Both the position numbers and the translations under genes were made by a program. From positions 1 through 42,280 of the forward strand of contig JAEZEJ010000065.1 in assembly GCA_023417775.1 (NCBI GenBank): a stretch of DNA of 42,280 bases, written 5' to 3'. The notes beneath the pieces were generated by a model. That model searched no databases. It saw nothing but the letters and a program-made list of their open reading frames with translations, and had not been told where the DNA came from. Each line of letters starts with the position of its first letter. Position 1 is the first letter of the stretch. Shown here piece by piece: positions 1 to 8,205 of this stretch. This DNA is from Actinomycetes bacterium (lineage in GTDB: Bacteria; Actinomycetota; Actinomycetes; Propionibacteriales; Nocardioidaceae).

Positions 1-8
1 CTACGTGG

Positions 9-63
9 CCCGGCGGCCCGCCGGAGACGACCGGAATCCGATCGCGTCCAGCGGGCCGCCGGG
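9..63 (-). terminator. Inverted repeat after the MFS gene, possible terminator
   Basis: A perfect 12-bp inverted repeat (CCCGGCGGCCCG at 9-20, its complement at 52-63) encloses a 31-nt loop just past the stop of the minus-strand MFS gene. There is no T-tract. The position suits the end of the 2-hydroxyisobutyrate operon, but the long loop makes it weaker than a classical hairpin. Confidence 0.4.
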
Positions 64-76
64 TTGCGGCGAGCGG

Positions 77-1426
77 CTATCGCGTGCCGGCGCCGCTGCG
101 CTGTCCCTCCCGGCGTGCCACGCGGCCGGGGTCGTCGACGACGTGCGCCGGCAGCCGCGCCAGCAGCACCGCCCCGATGACGAGCAGCACCGCGATCCCG
201 TACAGCGACGAGATCGTCGATCCGGTCAGGTCGCTCAGCCAGCCGACCAGCGAGGTGCTCAGGAGCCCTGACACATTGCCCACCGAGTTGATCAAGGCGA
301 TGCCGCCGGCGGCCGCCACGCCGCCCAGGAATGCCGACGGCAGCGTCCAGAACGCCGCCTGGGTCGTCGACGCCCCGGCCGCGGCGAGCGACAGTCCGAC
401 CATCGCCACCAGCGTGTTGCCCATGCCGAGCGCGGTGATCACCAGTCCCACCGCCGTCACCAGGCACGGCACCGCGGCATGGAAGCGTCGTTCACCCGTA
501 CGGTCCGCGTGGATGTTGTTGAGGATCATCGCCACCACCGCGCAGCTGTACGGGATCGCCGTCAGCAGACCGATCGCGAAGAGGCTCTCGACCCCTGTGC
601 CCGCGATGATGGTCGGCAACCAGAAGCTGACGATGTAGATCCCCAGGGCCACACACAGATAGATGCCGCACAGCAGCCAGATCTTCGGATCCCGCAGCAT
701 CGCCCCGAAGGACAGGTGCAAGGTGGTGGAGCGTTCGCGATCCTGCTCGACGGCCGCGAGGATCACCTGCTGTTCGCGCGCCGACAGCCACTTCGCCGAG
801 CTCACCGAGTTGTCGAGGAACATCAGCACGACGAACCCGAGGACCAGCGACGGCAGCGCCTCGATGGCGAACATCCACCGCCAGCCCGAGTGCCCCAGCA
901 GCCCGTCCATCGACTCGATGATCCAGCCGGACAGCGGTCCGCCCACGATCGACGCCACCGGGATCGCCGCCAGGAAGTAGGCGAACACCCGTCCCCGCCG
1001 GTGGGCGGGGTACCAGAGCGTCAGGTAGTACAGGATCCCCGGGATGAACCCGGCCTCCGCGACACCCAGCAGGAACCGCAGCACATAGAACACCGTCGGA
1101 TTCGTCACCAGTGCCATCGCCCCGGAGATGATCGCCCAGGAGATCATGATCCGCGCGATCCAGCGCTTGGCGCCGACCCGATGCAGGATCGTATTGCTGG
1201 GAACCTCGAAGAGGATGTACCCGACGAAGAACAGTCCGGCACCCAGGCCGTAGACGGTGTCGCTGAAACCGAGATCCGAGCTCATCTGCAGCTTCGCGAA
1301 GCCGACATTGACGCGATCGAGGTAGGCCGCCGCGTAACAGATGAACAGGAACGGCACGAGCCGGAGGGTGACGCGACGGAACAGGCGGTCGACGTCGATC
1401 TCGGTGCGATCGTCAGCTGTGGTCAT
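77..1426 (-). CDS. MFS transporter, ACS (anion:cation symporter) family, probable organic acid importer
   Basis: This 449-aa inner-membrane permease has about 12 hydrophobic segments. Its N-terminal half shows the ACS-family pattern: YLDRVNVGFA in TM1, a GAGLFFVGYILFEVPSN stretch in TM2 and RFLLGVAEAGFIPG in TM4. Members import small organic anions such as phthalate, hexuronates and hydroxy acids with protons. I start at the ATG at 1426, preceded by GGGGTGAGG at good spacing; a GTG at 1435 is possible. It begins 12 bp after the CoA-ligase stop, so it is the last gene of the lyase-ligase operon. Uptake of 2-hydroxyisobutyrate or a related hydroxy acid is inferred from context only. Confidence 0.88.
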   Translation of the reverse strand: MTTADDRTEIDVDRLFRRVTLRLVPFLFICYAAAYLDRVNVGFAKLQMSSDLGFSDTVYGLGAGLFFVGYILFEVPSNTILHRVGAKRWIARIMISWAIISGAMALVTNPTVFYVLRFLLGVAEAGFIPGILYYLTLWYPAHRRGRVFAYFLAAIPVASIVGGPLSGWIIESMDGLLGHSGWRWMFAIEALPSLVLGFVVLMFLDNSVSSAKWLSAREQQVILAAVEQDRERSTTLHLSFGAMLRDPKIWLLCGIYLCVALGIYIVSFWLPTIIAGTGVESLFAIGLLTAIPYSCAVVAMILNNIHADRTGERRFHAAVPCLVTAVGLVITALGMGNTLVAMVGLSLAAAGASTTQAAFWTLPSAFLGGVAAAGGIALINSVGNVSGLLSTSLVGWLSDLTGSTISSLYGIAVLLVIGAVLLARLPAHVVDDPGRVARREGQRSGAGTR

Positions 1427-1438
1427 GGTCCTCACCCC

Positions 1439-2863
1439 TCATCGCAGATTGCGCTGGTCATCGACACGGCGGGCCTTGTGGTCGGTGCGCTCGAAGGTCC
1501 GCGCCGGCACGACCTCGACGCCGACGCGCAGGCCGACGACCGACTGCAGCTCTCCGGCCACCCGGGCACGGAACTCCTCGCCGGTGGACGCGCCGGATGT
1601 CTCCACCGCCTGCTCCACCTGCACCAGCATCTCGTCCATCGACCCCGTCCGCGTCACGATGATCCGGTGCTCGCCTCCGTAGTCGCTGAACCCGCGCAAG
1701 GCATTGTCGATCTCCGTCGGGTACACATTCTCGCCGCGGATGTGCAGCATGTCGTCGATGCGGCCGTACACCCCTTGCGGCAGCCACGGGTAGGTCCGGC
1801 CGCAGGGGTTCTCGCGCATCTCCCACCGCGTCAGATCGCCCGATGCGAGCCGGATCATCGGCTGCGAGGTGCGCTCCAGGTGGGTGTACACGGGCGTCCC
1901 CTCGCCGCCGAAGGGCACCGTGCGATAGGTCTGCGGGTCGCACACCTCGTGGTACACGATGTCCTGCCACAGCAGCATCCCCTCGGGGGATCCCGCCGTC
2001 GCCGATGCGCTCATGAACGGCGTCATCTCCGCCATGGTCCCGCAGTCGATCACGGTCGCCCCGAAGGCGTCCGCGATCGCCGACCGCACCGACGGCACCG
2101 ATGCTCCCGGCTCGCCGGAGAAGAACATCACCTTGATCCCGAAGTCGCGCGGATCGATGCCCTGCTCGCCGGCCACCTCGGCCAGCCGCAGCGCATAGGA
2201 GGGAGTCGCGTAGAAGGCCGCCGGTCGTGAGGCGGCGAGCCAGCGGACGGCTCGTGCCGTCATCCCCGGAGCACCGGCACCGAAGGGGAACACCCGGCAG
2301 TGCAGCCGCTCGGCTCCCGCCAAGGCCCCCCAGGATCCGAGATACAGGCTGAACACGGCCGCCACGAACACCGTGTCGCCGGGGCGCACCCCCATGCCCC
2401 ACAGGATGCGCGCATGGTTGTTGGCGATCACCGACCAGTCATCGCGACCGATCGCGAAGGCCGTCGGCGTCCCCGTCGTACCTGAGGTGCCGTGGATGTG
2501 GTGGATCTGCTCCTCGGGTACGCACAGGTAGTCGCCGAAGGGCGGGTGCTCGAGCTGCGACTGGCGCAGATCGGCCTTGGTCACCACCGGCACCTGCTCG
2601 AAGGCCTCGAAGGAGGTGATGTCGCCGGGCTCCAGGCCGGCCTCGGCCCACTTGCGGCGGTAGAAGGGCGAGGTCGCGGCGGCGTACTCCATCACCTCGC
2701 GCAGCCGGGCGAGCACCGCCTGCTGGCGAAGCTCGGGATCCATGGTCTCCCGTTCGGGGAACCAGTACGGCGAATCGGCAGGAGGGAAGTAGGTGTCGTC
2801 GTAGCGCGCGGGAAAGCCCCACTGCTCCATGTGCGCCGCGGTGTCCAGGGACTGAATCGTCAT
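1439..2863 (-). CDS. hcl: PaaK-like AMP-forming acyl-CoA ligase, probable 2-hydroxyisobutyryl-CoA ligase
   Basis: This 474-aa member of the adenylate-forming superfamily resembles phenylacetate-CoA ligases. It has the P-loop HGTSGTTGTPT at about 124-134, the SGEPG element at 249-253, the ATP-binding SGD at 341-343, the hinge GRIDDMLHIRGENVYP at 367-382 and a C-terminal DHKARR with the likely catalytic Lys463. The reaction is acid + ATP + CoA to acyl-CoA + AMP + PPi. It lies 42 bp downstream of the ThDP lyase. Known 2-hydroxyisobutyryl-CoA ligases (HCL of Aquincola, Kyrpidia and Actinomycetospora) sit beside the mutase or lyase that uses their product, and this order matches the actinobacterial lyase-hcl pair. 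Specificity is inferred; phenylacetate or another short acid cannot be excluded. Confidence 0.75.
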   Translation of the reverse strand: MTIQSLDTAAHMEQWGFPARYDDTYFPPADSPYWFPERETMDPELRQQAVLARLREVMEYAAATSPFYRRKWAEAGLEPGDITSFEAFEQVPVVTKADLRQSQLEHPPFGDYLCVPEEQIHHIHGTSGTTGTPTAFAIGRDDWSVIANNHARILWGMGVRPGDTVFVAAVFSLYLGSWGALAGAERLHCRVFPFGAGAPGMTARAVRWLAASRPAAFYATPSYALRLAEVAGEQGIDPRDFGIKVMFFSGEPGASVPSVRSAIADAFGATVIDCGTMAEMTPFMSASATAGSPEGMLLWQDIVYHEVCDPQTYRTVPFGGEGTPVYTHLERTSQPMIRLASGDLTRWEMRENPCGRTYPWLPQGVYGRIDDMLHIRGENVYPTEIDNALRGFSDYGGEHRIIVTRTGSMDEMLVQVEQAVETSGASTGEEFRARVAGELQSVVGLRVGVEVVPARTFERTDHKARRVDDQRNLR

Positions 2864-2905
2864 CGGGATGGGTCCTCTCGGTTCGGTTCGATTGCTCAGG
2901 CGTCG

Positions 2906-4648
2906 TCAGGAACGGGATCGACGGGCGATCTCGCGGTCGTCCCAGGGGGTGAGCGCCTGGTACTCGGGCACGAAGCCCAGCCCCTTGCCCCCGTCGGGCG
3001 AGACGGCGTCGCGCGTCACGTCGACGTGGACGACGGCCGGCGCGTTGTCGAGGGCCTTGCGCAGCGCCCCGGCCAGATCGGCGGGATCGTCGACGCGGAT
3101 GCCGAAGGCCCCCAGGCCCTCGGCGAGGACGGCGTAGTCGGCCTGTCCGAGCTCGGTCCCGGCGACCAGTCCGTAGTTCTCCTGCTGGTCGAAGCGCTCG
3201 ATATTCCAGGCCTGGTTGTCCGCGACCACGAAGACCGCCCGTGCCCCGTGGCGGACCGCCGTGTTGATCTCCATGGCGTTCAGGCCGAAGGCGCCGTCGC
3301 CGTTCACCGAGACCACCGGCCGTTCGGGATGCTCCAGGGCGGCCGCGACCCCGAACGGGACACCGACGCCGAGACACCCGAGGGAGCCCGGATCGAGATA
3401 GGTGCCCGACTGCAGGCCCAGCCGGGCGAAGCTCAGCAGATCGCCGCCATCGGCGATCAGGATCGGGTCGGCCAGTTCGAGCTCGTGCAGGGCATCGAAG
3501 ATCCGGTTCGGATGCATGCGCCCGTCCGAGCCGGCCGGTGCGCTGGCGAGCGCGGCTCGGTGACGTTCGGCGCGCTCGACGTGCGAGTTCCTCAGCTCGT
3601 CGCGCCAGGCGGTGCGAGGGGTGTGACCGGCGTGGACGAGTGCCTCGGTCGCATCGGCCAGTGTCCACGCGATATCGGCGAGGATCTCCACCTCGCCGCG
3701 ACGATTGTCAGTCAGCTCGCTCGTCGCGTCCGACAGCCGGGCGAAGCGAGCGTGCGGGAAGACGGCCGGCGATCCGTAGCCGAGCTGGTAGTCCAGCTGC
3801 CGTCCGAGCGTCACCACGAGGTCCGCCTCGCTCATCACGCGGGAACGGCTCGCTCCCACATAGGCCGGATGGGCGGTATCGAGCAGACCCCGGCTCTCCT
3901 GGGTGTCCAGATAGGCGGCGCCGGTGGCGTCGAGGAAGGAGCTGAGCTCGGGCCCGGTGTTCCGCGCGCCCCGTCCGGAGATCACCGCGATCTTGTCGGC
4001 CGAGGCGAGGAGCGCCGTCAGTGCGTCGATCTCGCGAGCATCGGCGCGGGCGCGACGCGGCTCGACGCGGCGCAGGTGCTCGGGCAGCACCACGCCGGCG
4101 GCTGGCGTGGCGCGGAGGTCGGCCGGGGGGATCTCCAGGTAGACCGGTCCGGGGGCGCCGGAGTCGCCGAGAGCGATGCTCCAGGCCTCGCTGATCTCTC
4201 GCAGGACCTGGTCGGCCTCGCGCAGCGTCCGTGCTCGGCGGGTGATCGGGCGCATCATCCCGACGTGATCGATGTCCTGCAGAGCACCCATATTGGCCTG
4301 CGGTCCCGGCGCGCAGCCGCCGATCAACAGGACCGGCGTCCGGGCCACGGAGGCATGGGCGACGGGGGTGACGGCATTCGTGACGCCCGGGCCGGCCGTC
4401 ACCAGCGCGACTCCCGGCGCTCCGGTGAGCTCGGCGTGGGCCTGCGCCATGTGGACGGCGGCGGCCTCATGGCGGACGTCGACGATCTGGACGCCTCGGC
4501 GCGCGAGCTGATCCCAGATCGGCTGGATGTGACCGCCTTGGAGTCCGAAGACCCGTCGCACGTCATTCGCGACGAGGAATTCGGCTATCAGGCCGGCGAC
4601 GGTGTCCTGCGCCGAGGCGGATTCCCGGGGTTCTGAGGGGCTGTTCAT
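2906..4648 (-). CDS. ThDP-dependent 2-hydroxyacyl-CoA lyase, probable 2-hydroxyisobutyryl-CoA lyase
   Basis: This 580-aa enzyme has the three-domain acetolactate-synthase/HACL fold: catalytic Glu61 in RHEAAAVH and a ThDP/Mg motif GDG (450-452) to DN (477-478). The actinobacterial 2-hydroxyisobutyryl-CoA lyase (AcHACL) uses Glu493 as proton shuttle, Leu127 and Ile492 to limit substrate size, and a C-terminal lid. Here Ile483-Glu484 follow the ThDP motif, Leu123 lies in GALQDID, and a tail beyond about 545 could form the lid. These residues plus direct linkage to an hcl-like ligase support cleavage of 2-hydroxyisobutyryl-CoA to acetone and formyl-CoA. The ATG follows a strong GAAGGAGCACC. Oxalyl-CoA decarboxylase or another HACL is the alternative. 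Residue matches come from motif position, not a computed alignment. Confidence 0.75.
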   Translation of the reverse strand: MNSPSEPRESASAQDTVAGLIAEFLVANDVRRVFGLQGGHIQPIWDQLARRGVQIVDVRHEAAAVHMAQAHAELTGAPGVALVTAGPGVTNAVTPVAHASVARTPVLLIGGCAPGPQANMGALQDIDHVGMMRPITRRARTLREADQVLREISEAWSIALGDSGAPGPVYLEIPPADLRATPAAGVVLPEHLRRVEPRRARADAREIDALTALLASADKIAVISGRGARNTGPELSSFLDATGAAYLDTQESRGLLDTAHPAYVGASRSRVMSEADLVVTLGRQLDYQLGYGSPAVFPHARFARLSDATSELTDNRRGEVEILADIAWTLADATEALVHAGHTPRTAWRDELRNSHVERAERHRAALASAPAGSDGRMHPNRIFDALHELELADPILIADGGDLLSFARLGLQSGTYLDPGSLGCLGVGVPFGVAAALEHPERPVVSVNGDGAFGLNAMEINTAVRHGARAVFVVADNQAWNIERFDQQENYGLVAGTELGQADYAVLAEGLGAFGIRVDDPADLAGALRKALDNAPAVVHVDVTRDAVSPDGGKGLGFVPEYQALTPWDDREIARRSRS

Positions 4649-4685
4649 GGTGCTCCTTCGCGGAACGGTGAGTGGTCCGCGTCAC

Positions 4686-4715
4686 ACCATAGGGTATTCT
4701 GAATTCAGAACGCAA
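4686..4715 (-). promoter_or_regulatory. Putative promoter of the lyase-ligase-MFS operon
   Basis: On the minus strand, TTGCGT (4715-4710) and TATGGT (4691-4686) are separated by 18 bp, placing the transcript start about 30 nt before the lyase ATG. The spacer contains the 14-bp palindrome described next, the usual position for repressor binding. Confidence 0.5.
4697..4710. promoter_or_regulatory. Perfect 14-bp palindrome, probable GntR operator
   Basis: TTCTGAATTCAGAA is a perfect palindrome, AT-rich in a GC-rich setting, 49-62 bp upstream of the lyase start. It lies between that gene and the GntR/FCD regulator gene and within the predicted -35/-10 spacer. FCD-type GntR dimers bind short palindromes, so this is the best operator candidate. 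Binding by this regulator is inferred. Confidence 0.6.
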
Positions 4716-4777
4716 GGAGTCGAGGGCGCGGCTCATCCGGGGAGATCGCGAGGTGGTGCGGAGCGTGAGGCGGGCGC

Positions 4778-5449
4778 TCAGGCGCCGGACATCGCCTCGA
4801 GCATCATCGAGCGGCCGTGCTCGATGTGGTGATGGGCACAGGTGCCGGCCTGCTCGACATCGCCGCGGATCACGGCCTCCGCGATCGCCTGGTGCTCCTC
4901 CCAGACCCAGGCGGGCACGCCGCCGCGGGCCAGGACCTCGGTCATGACCCGGCGGATGCTCTGGCTCAGCAGCACGGCCGTATCGAGGAGGAAGGGATTG
5001 CCGGTCAGGCGGTAGAAGAACATGTGGAAGTCGGCATCGGCGGTGACCATCTCGGAGAAGGCCCGCGCCTCGAACGCCTCGACACCTCGGGCGACGATCT
5101 CGTTCAGCCCCGCGAGGTCGGCGGTCGTGTCGAAGGAGCCCGCCGACAGCTTCACGGCGTGGACATCGAGCAGTTCGCGCATGTCGTACAGGTGATTGAC
5201 GAAGGCAGGGTCCGTCGGCACGACCTCGAGACCCCGCCGGCCGGACTCGCGCACCAGGCCATGACGCTTCAACAGCACCATCGCCTGCTGGACGGGCTGC
5301 CGGGACACGCCGAAGCGGGCGGCGATGGCCTCCTGTCGAAGCTGCTCGCCGCCCTTGATCACACCGCTGCAGATGTCATCGATGATCAGCTCGTATACCT
5401 GCTCCGCGAGCGGTGGCGCGGTCGCGACCCTGGGCTCCATCACTGCCAT
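4778..5449 (-). CDS. GntR-family transcriptional regulator, FCD (FadR-type) subfamily
   Basis: This 223-aa protein has an N-terminal winged helix (about 12-78, with EAIAARFGVSRQPVQQAM as helix-turn-helix) and an all-helical FCD ligand-binding domain (about 85-215). Asp and His residues in ADADFHMFF, EEHQAI and the CAHHHIEHG segment fit the usual FCD metal site for binding carboxylates. It lies upstream of, and on the same strand as, the lyase-ligase-MFS genes, with a palindromic site between. It probably represses that operon until the hydroxy acid or its CoA ester binds. An internal ATG at 5440 is an equally good start, since neither has a clear ribosome-binding site. Confidence 0.88.
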   Translation of the reverse strand: MAVMEPRVATAPPLAEQVYELIIDDICSGVIKGGEQLRQEAIAARFGVSRQPVQQAMVLLKRHGLVRESGRRGLEVVPTDPAFVNHLYDMRELLDVHAVKLSAGSFDTTADLAGLNEIVARGVEAFEARAFSEMVTADADFHMFFYRLTGNPFLLDTAVLLSQSIRRVMTEVLARGGVPAWVWEEHQAIAEAVIRGDVEQAGTCAHHHIEHGRSMMLEAMSGA

Positions 5450-5516
5450 GGTAGGTCATCGTGCCGAGTGGCCCGGCCGATCGCGACCCGCCGGACGCCG
5501 CCGCCGCAGCCCGCGC

Positions 5517-6647
5517 TCAGTCGACGCCGGGGGCGAACTTCGGAACGCGCATCGTCACCTTGGTGCCGAGCCCCACGCCCGTCTCGACCACGATGCCGTG
5601 GTCATTGCCGTACACGGTGCGCAACCGCTCATCGACATTCGCGAGACCCACCGAGGGCGAGTCCGTGCGCCCCGAGAGCGCATCGCGCACCACGTCGGGC
5701 TCGGCCCCCACGCCGTCGTCCTCGATCCAGATGAGGCACTCGGCCCCGGCGTCCTCGGCCACCACCGTGATCGTCCCGGTGCCGTCCTTCTTCTCCAGCC
5801 CGTGGCGGACGGCGTTCTCGACCAGCGGCTGCACCGACAGGAAGGGCACCGTGACATTGAGGACCTCGGGGGCCACCCGCGTCACCACCCGCAGCCGATC
5901 GCCGAAGCGCGCCTTCTCCAGCACGAGATAACGCTCGATCGACCGCAGCTCCTCGGCCAGGGTCGTGAACTCGCCGTGCTGACGGAACGAGTACCGGGTG
6001 AAGTCGGCGAACTCCAGCAGCAGCTCCCGGGCGCGCTCGGGATCGGTGCGCACGAAGGACGCGATGGCGCCGAGCGAGTTGTAGATGAAGTGCGGGGAGA
6101 TCTGCGCCCGCAGGGCCCGCAGCTCGGCCTCCATCAGGGCGGTGCGGGAGGCATCGAACTCGGCGAGCTCCAGCTGGCTGGAGATCCAGCGCCCCACCTC
6201 CGACGCGGTACGGGCCAGCCCCGCCGAGGGGGAGTCGTCGGCGACGACCAGCGTGCCGACCACCCGTCCCTCGACGGTCAGCGGTGCCGCGAAGGAGGCT
6301 CCCGCCGCCTGCGGACGCCCGCTGTCGAGCACATCGCGGACCACCGGGGCGGACTGCTCCCAGGCCTCGCCGCCGGCCCACGCCAAGGGACCGTGGGTGT
6401 CGGTGAGGCCGACGGTGTGTGCGCCGATCAGCGCTCGCAGATGAGGGACGGCGCGACTCGCGGTGTCAGCGGTCAGGCCCCCGCGCAGCGCCGGTGCCGC
6501 GAGCGATGCGGTGTGCAAGGTGGCGTAGGTGGCACGCTCCTCCGGCGAGCCCAGCCCGCGGCGCCGTCCCAGATAGCGCCAGCGGATGAGCAGGGCGCCG
6601 GCCACGCCGGCCACGAGCAGGGCGGCCGCGAGCGCCACATCGGCCAT
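5517..6647 (-). CDS. LytS-type sensor histidine kinase with GAF-like domain
   Basis: This 376-aa kinase has one N-terminal membrane helix (3-20), a GAF-like region (about 60-160), a His_kinase domain with QISPHFIYNSL (phosphoacceptor His186) and an HATPase domain with LVENAVRHG (N-box, Asn278), DDGVG and VGLANVDERL. The family phosphorylates LytTR-type response regulators, usually encoded next door. None is present: the next gene in this direction is the GntR regulator. Length and motifs are intact, so it is probably functional with a partner elsewhere. The ATG lies 1 nt after the upstream stop, indicating coupled translation. Confidence 0.88.
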   Translation of the reverse strand: MADVALAAALLVAGVAGALLIRWRYLGRRRGLGSPEERATYATLHTASLAAPALRGGLTADTASRAVPHLRALIGAHTVGLTDTHGPLAWAGGEAWEQSAPVVRDVLDSGRPQAAGASFAAPLTVEGRVVGTLVVADDSPSAGLARTASEVGRWISSQLELAEFDASRTALMEAELRALRAQISPHFIYNSLGAIASFVRTDPERARELLLEFADFTRYSFRQHGEFTTLAEELRSIERYLVLEKARFGDRLRVVTRVAPEVLNVTVPFLSVQPLVENAVRHGLEKKDGTGTITVVAEDAGAECLIWIEDDGVGAEPDVVRDALSGRTDSPSVGLANVDERLRTVYGNDHGIVVETGVGLGTKVTMRVPKFAPGVD

Positions 6648-6648
6648 G

Positions 6649-7332
6649 TCAGGTGAAGTCGATGAGGACGGTGTCGGGCGGATCGGGCTCGGCCGCGAGC
6701 TGGGACTTGTCGACCCGCGCGCGCAGGCACACGGTCTCGTGCCGCAGACGCAGCGACCCGGTCTGCTCGCCGTACTCGCGCCACAGGTCGCGCACGGCTC
6801 CCAGCGCGGAGCCGGAGACCGAGGGATGCTTCGTGGTCTCGGCGAAGCGCATGAGCGTGGGGAAGTCCAGCTCCTCCCACGCGTTGAACTCCTGCCGTTC
6901 GGGCTCGTGGAAGAGGCCGGAGGCGGTGAAGGTGGCGACCGGGGTGATGGTGCCGGAACGATCGCCGGTGATGGTGCGCAGCTTGCGCATCCAGGGGATC
7001 GAGTCGTCGTAACGCCGCGCGATGGTGGAGAGCAGGCCGGCATCGGTCAGCACGCGAGCGTATTCGCCGAGCGCGGTGACCTCGTCGTCGATCTCCGGTG
7101 CGACGACCGCCTCGAAGCTGCGGGAGCGGAACGGCAGGAGATCGCCCTGCGACCGGACATAGGCGATGTGCGGGTGGCGGACCGTGGTGACATCGTCGCC
7201 GACGATCGTCACATCGTGGCCCTGATCGGCGAGCTCATAGGCCAGCGGGCCGTCGCCGATGTGCAGCACGAGCGCCAGATGGTCGCCGACGAGCCAGTTC
7301 AGGGCGCGTGCTGCGGGGGCGACGGGGTTCAC
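6649..7332 (-). CDS. Class I SAM-methyltransferase-like protein
   Basis: The 227-aa product looks like a Rossmann-fold methyltransferase: LVLHIGDGPLAYELADQGHDVTIVGDD resembles the SAM-binding loop and following acidic residue, and FRSRSFEAVVAPEI resembles motif IV. The glycine loop is degenerate (HIGDGPLA, not a GxGxG), so activity is uncertain. The GTG start lies 6 nt after a TANNNT hexamer with no Shine-Dalgarno, so the mRNA is probably leaderless. The gene is co-transcribed with the downstream kinase. Substrate unknown. Confidence 0.65.
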   Translation of the reverse strand: MNPVAPAARALNWLVGDHLALVLHIGDGPLAYELADQGHDVTIVGDDVTTVRHPHIAYVRSQGDLLPFRSRSFEAVVAPEIDDEVTALGEYARVLTDAGLLSTIARRYDDSIPWMRKLRTITGDRSGTITPVATFTASGLFHEPERQEFNAWEELDFPTLMRFAETTKHPSVSGSALGAVRDLWREYGEQTGSLRLRHETVCLRARVDKSQLAAEPDPPDTVLIDFT

Positions 7333-7338
7333 CGTTCG

Positions 7339-7344
7339 ATCGTA
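7339..7344 (-). promoter_or_regulatory. -10 element (TACGAT), leaderless promoter
   Basis: Minus-strand TACGAT ends 6 nt before the GTG at 7332. It is one of seven starts in this window with the same spacing. It and the opposite -10 at 7409 define a compact divergent promoter region. Confidence 0.55.
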
Positions 7345-7408
7345 ACCGTCCGGCGCTACGGCCGGTGTCCCCGACGCGACGCCGCTCCGGGCGTGTCACC
7401 ACCCGCGA

Positions 7409-7414
7409 TACGCT
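7409..7414 (+). promoter_or_regulatory. -10 element (TACGCT), leaderless promoter
   Basis: TACGCT ends 6 nt before the GTG at 7421, which favours that codon over the preceding GTG at 7418. No ribosome-binding site is visible. Confidence 0.5.
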
Positions 7415-7420
7415 GCCGTG

Positions 7421-8137
7421 GTGTCTGACCCGTTCATCGCCGCCGCCTCCCTCGAGGGCGTACCCTCGGCCTTCGCGGCGGCCCGCGACGGCATCGACGC
7501 GCTGCTGCGCGACCGCGGGCTGCGCAAGACCGCCCCCGAGGACACCGCGCAGGCCCTGTTGCTCGGCGCTTGGGCGACGGCGACGCTGGAAGGATCGGCC
7601 TATTCGGTCGACGAGCTGGCCGCAGGGGCGGGGGATGCGACGGCGCGCGGGGCGGTGCGACTGTCGACCGAGCTGCTCGGGCTGCTGCCGGCCTGGCAGC
7701 GCTCGCCGGTGCAGGCGCTTGCCCGACTTCACGCGATCGCGGCGGCGGGCACGGCCGACGACGCCGATCTCGGCCGCCCGGTCAACCCCGAGGGCGTGGC
7801 CCGGCTGACCAATCTCGCGCGGCTGCTGGGTCAGGCCACGGAGGCTCCGGGACTGGTGGTCGCGGCCCTCGTGCACGCCGAGATCGTGGCGGCCGGGGCT
7901 TTCGCCTCGCACAATGCCGTCGTCGCGCGCGCGGCCGAGCGGCTGGTGTGGGTGGCCCGGGGTATCGATCCGGCCTCGGTGACGGTGCCGGAGGCCGGGC
8001 ATGTGGCCGATGCGCCCGGCTACTTCGCGGGCCTGGAGGCCTACGCCTCCGCCGACCCCACCGGTGTGCACCAGTGGCTTCTCTACGCGGCCGATGCCGC
8101 GACCCGCGCCGCCGAGGCCTCACCGCTCACCCGCTGA
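7421..8137 (+). CDS. Degenerate Fic-like protein (actinobacterial, ssd-linked)
   Basis: This 238-aa, mostly helical protein is often annotated only as an oxidoreductase. A helix at about 148-172 (HAEIVAAGAFASHNAVVAR) lines up with the Fic core HPFxxGNGRxxR, but catalytic His and both motif glycines are missing (GAFASHNAVVAR). AMP-transfer activity is therefore unlikely. Homologues lie beside the HAD-IB and ssd genes in many actinobacteria (Rv3662c in M. tuberculosis, from memory), as here. The role is unknown. The GTG at 7421 is chosen from the upstream TACGCT. Confidence 0.65.
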   Translation: MSDPFIAAASLEGVPSAFAAARDGIDALLRDRGLRKTAPEDTAQALLLGAWATATLEGSAYSVDELAAGAGDATARGAVRLSTELLGLLPAWQRSPVQALARLHAIAAAGTADDADLGRPVNPEGVARLTNLARLLGQATEAPGLVVAALVHAEIVAAGAFASHNAVVARAAERLVWVARGIDPASVTVPEAGHVADAPGYFAGLEAYASADPTGVHQWLLYAADAATRAAEASPLTR

Positions 8138-8205
8138 CCGTCAGTCGACGAGGTCGGCCGGGGTCATCGCCGTGGTCGTCGCCGATCATGGAGGGCGCAC
8201 AAGGC

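Noticed and set aside
479..2230. 583-codon plus-strand frame over the MFS and ligase genes
   Set aside because: It is antisense to two well-supported genes and has biased His/Arg/Asp composition.
4649..4777. Thiamine (TPP) riboswitch upstream of the ThDP lyase
   Set aside because: The leader is about 30 nt and has no THI-box-like sequences such as CTGAGA.
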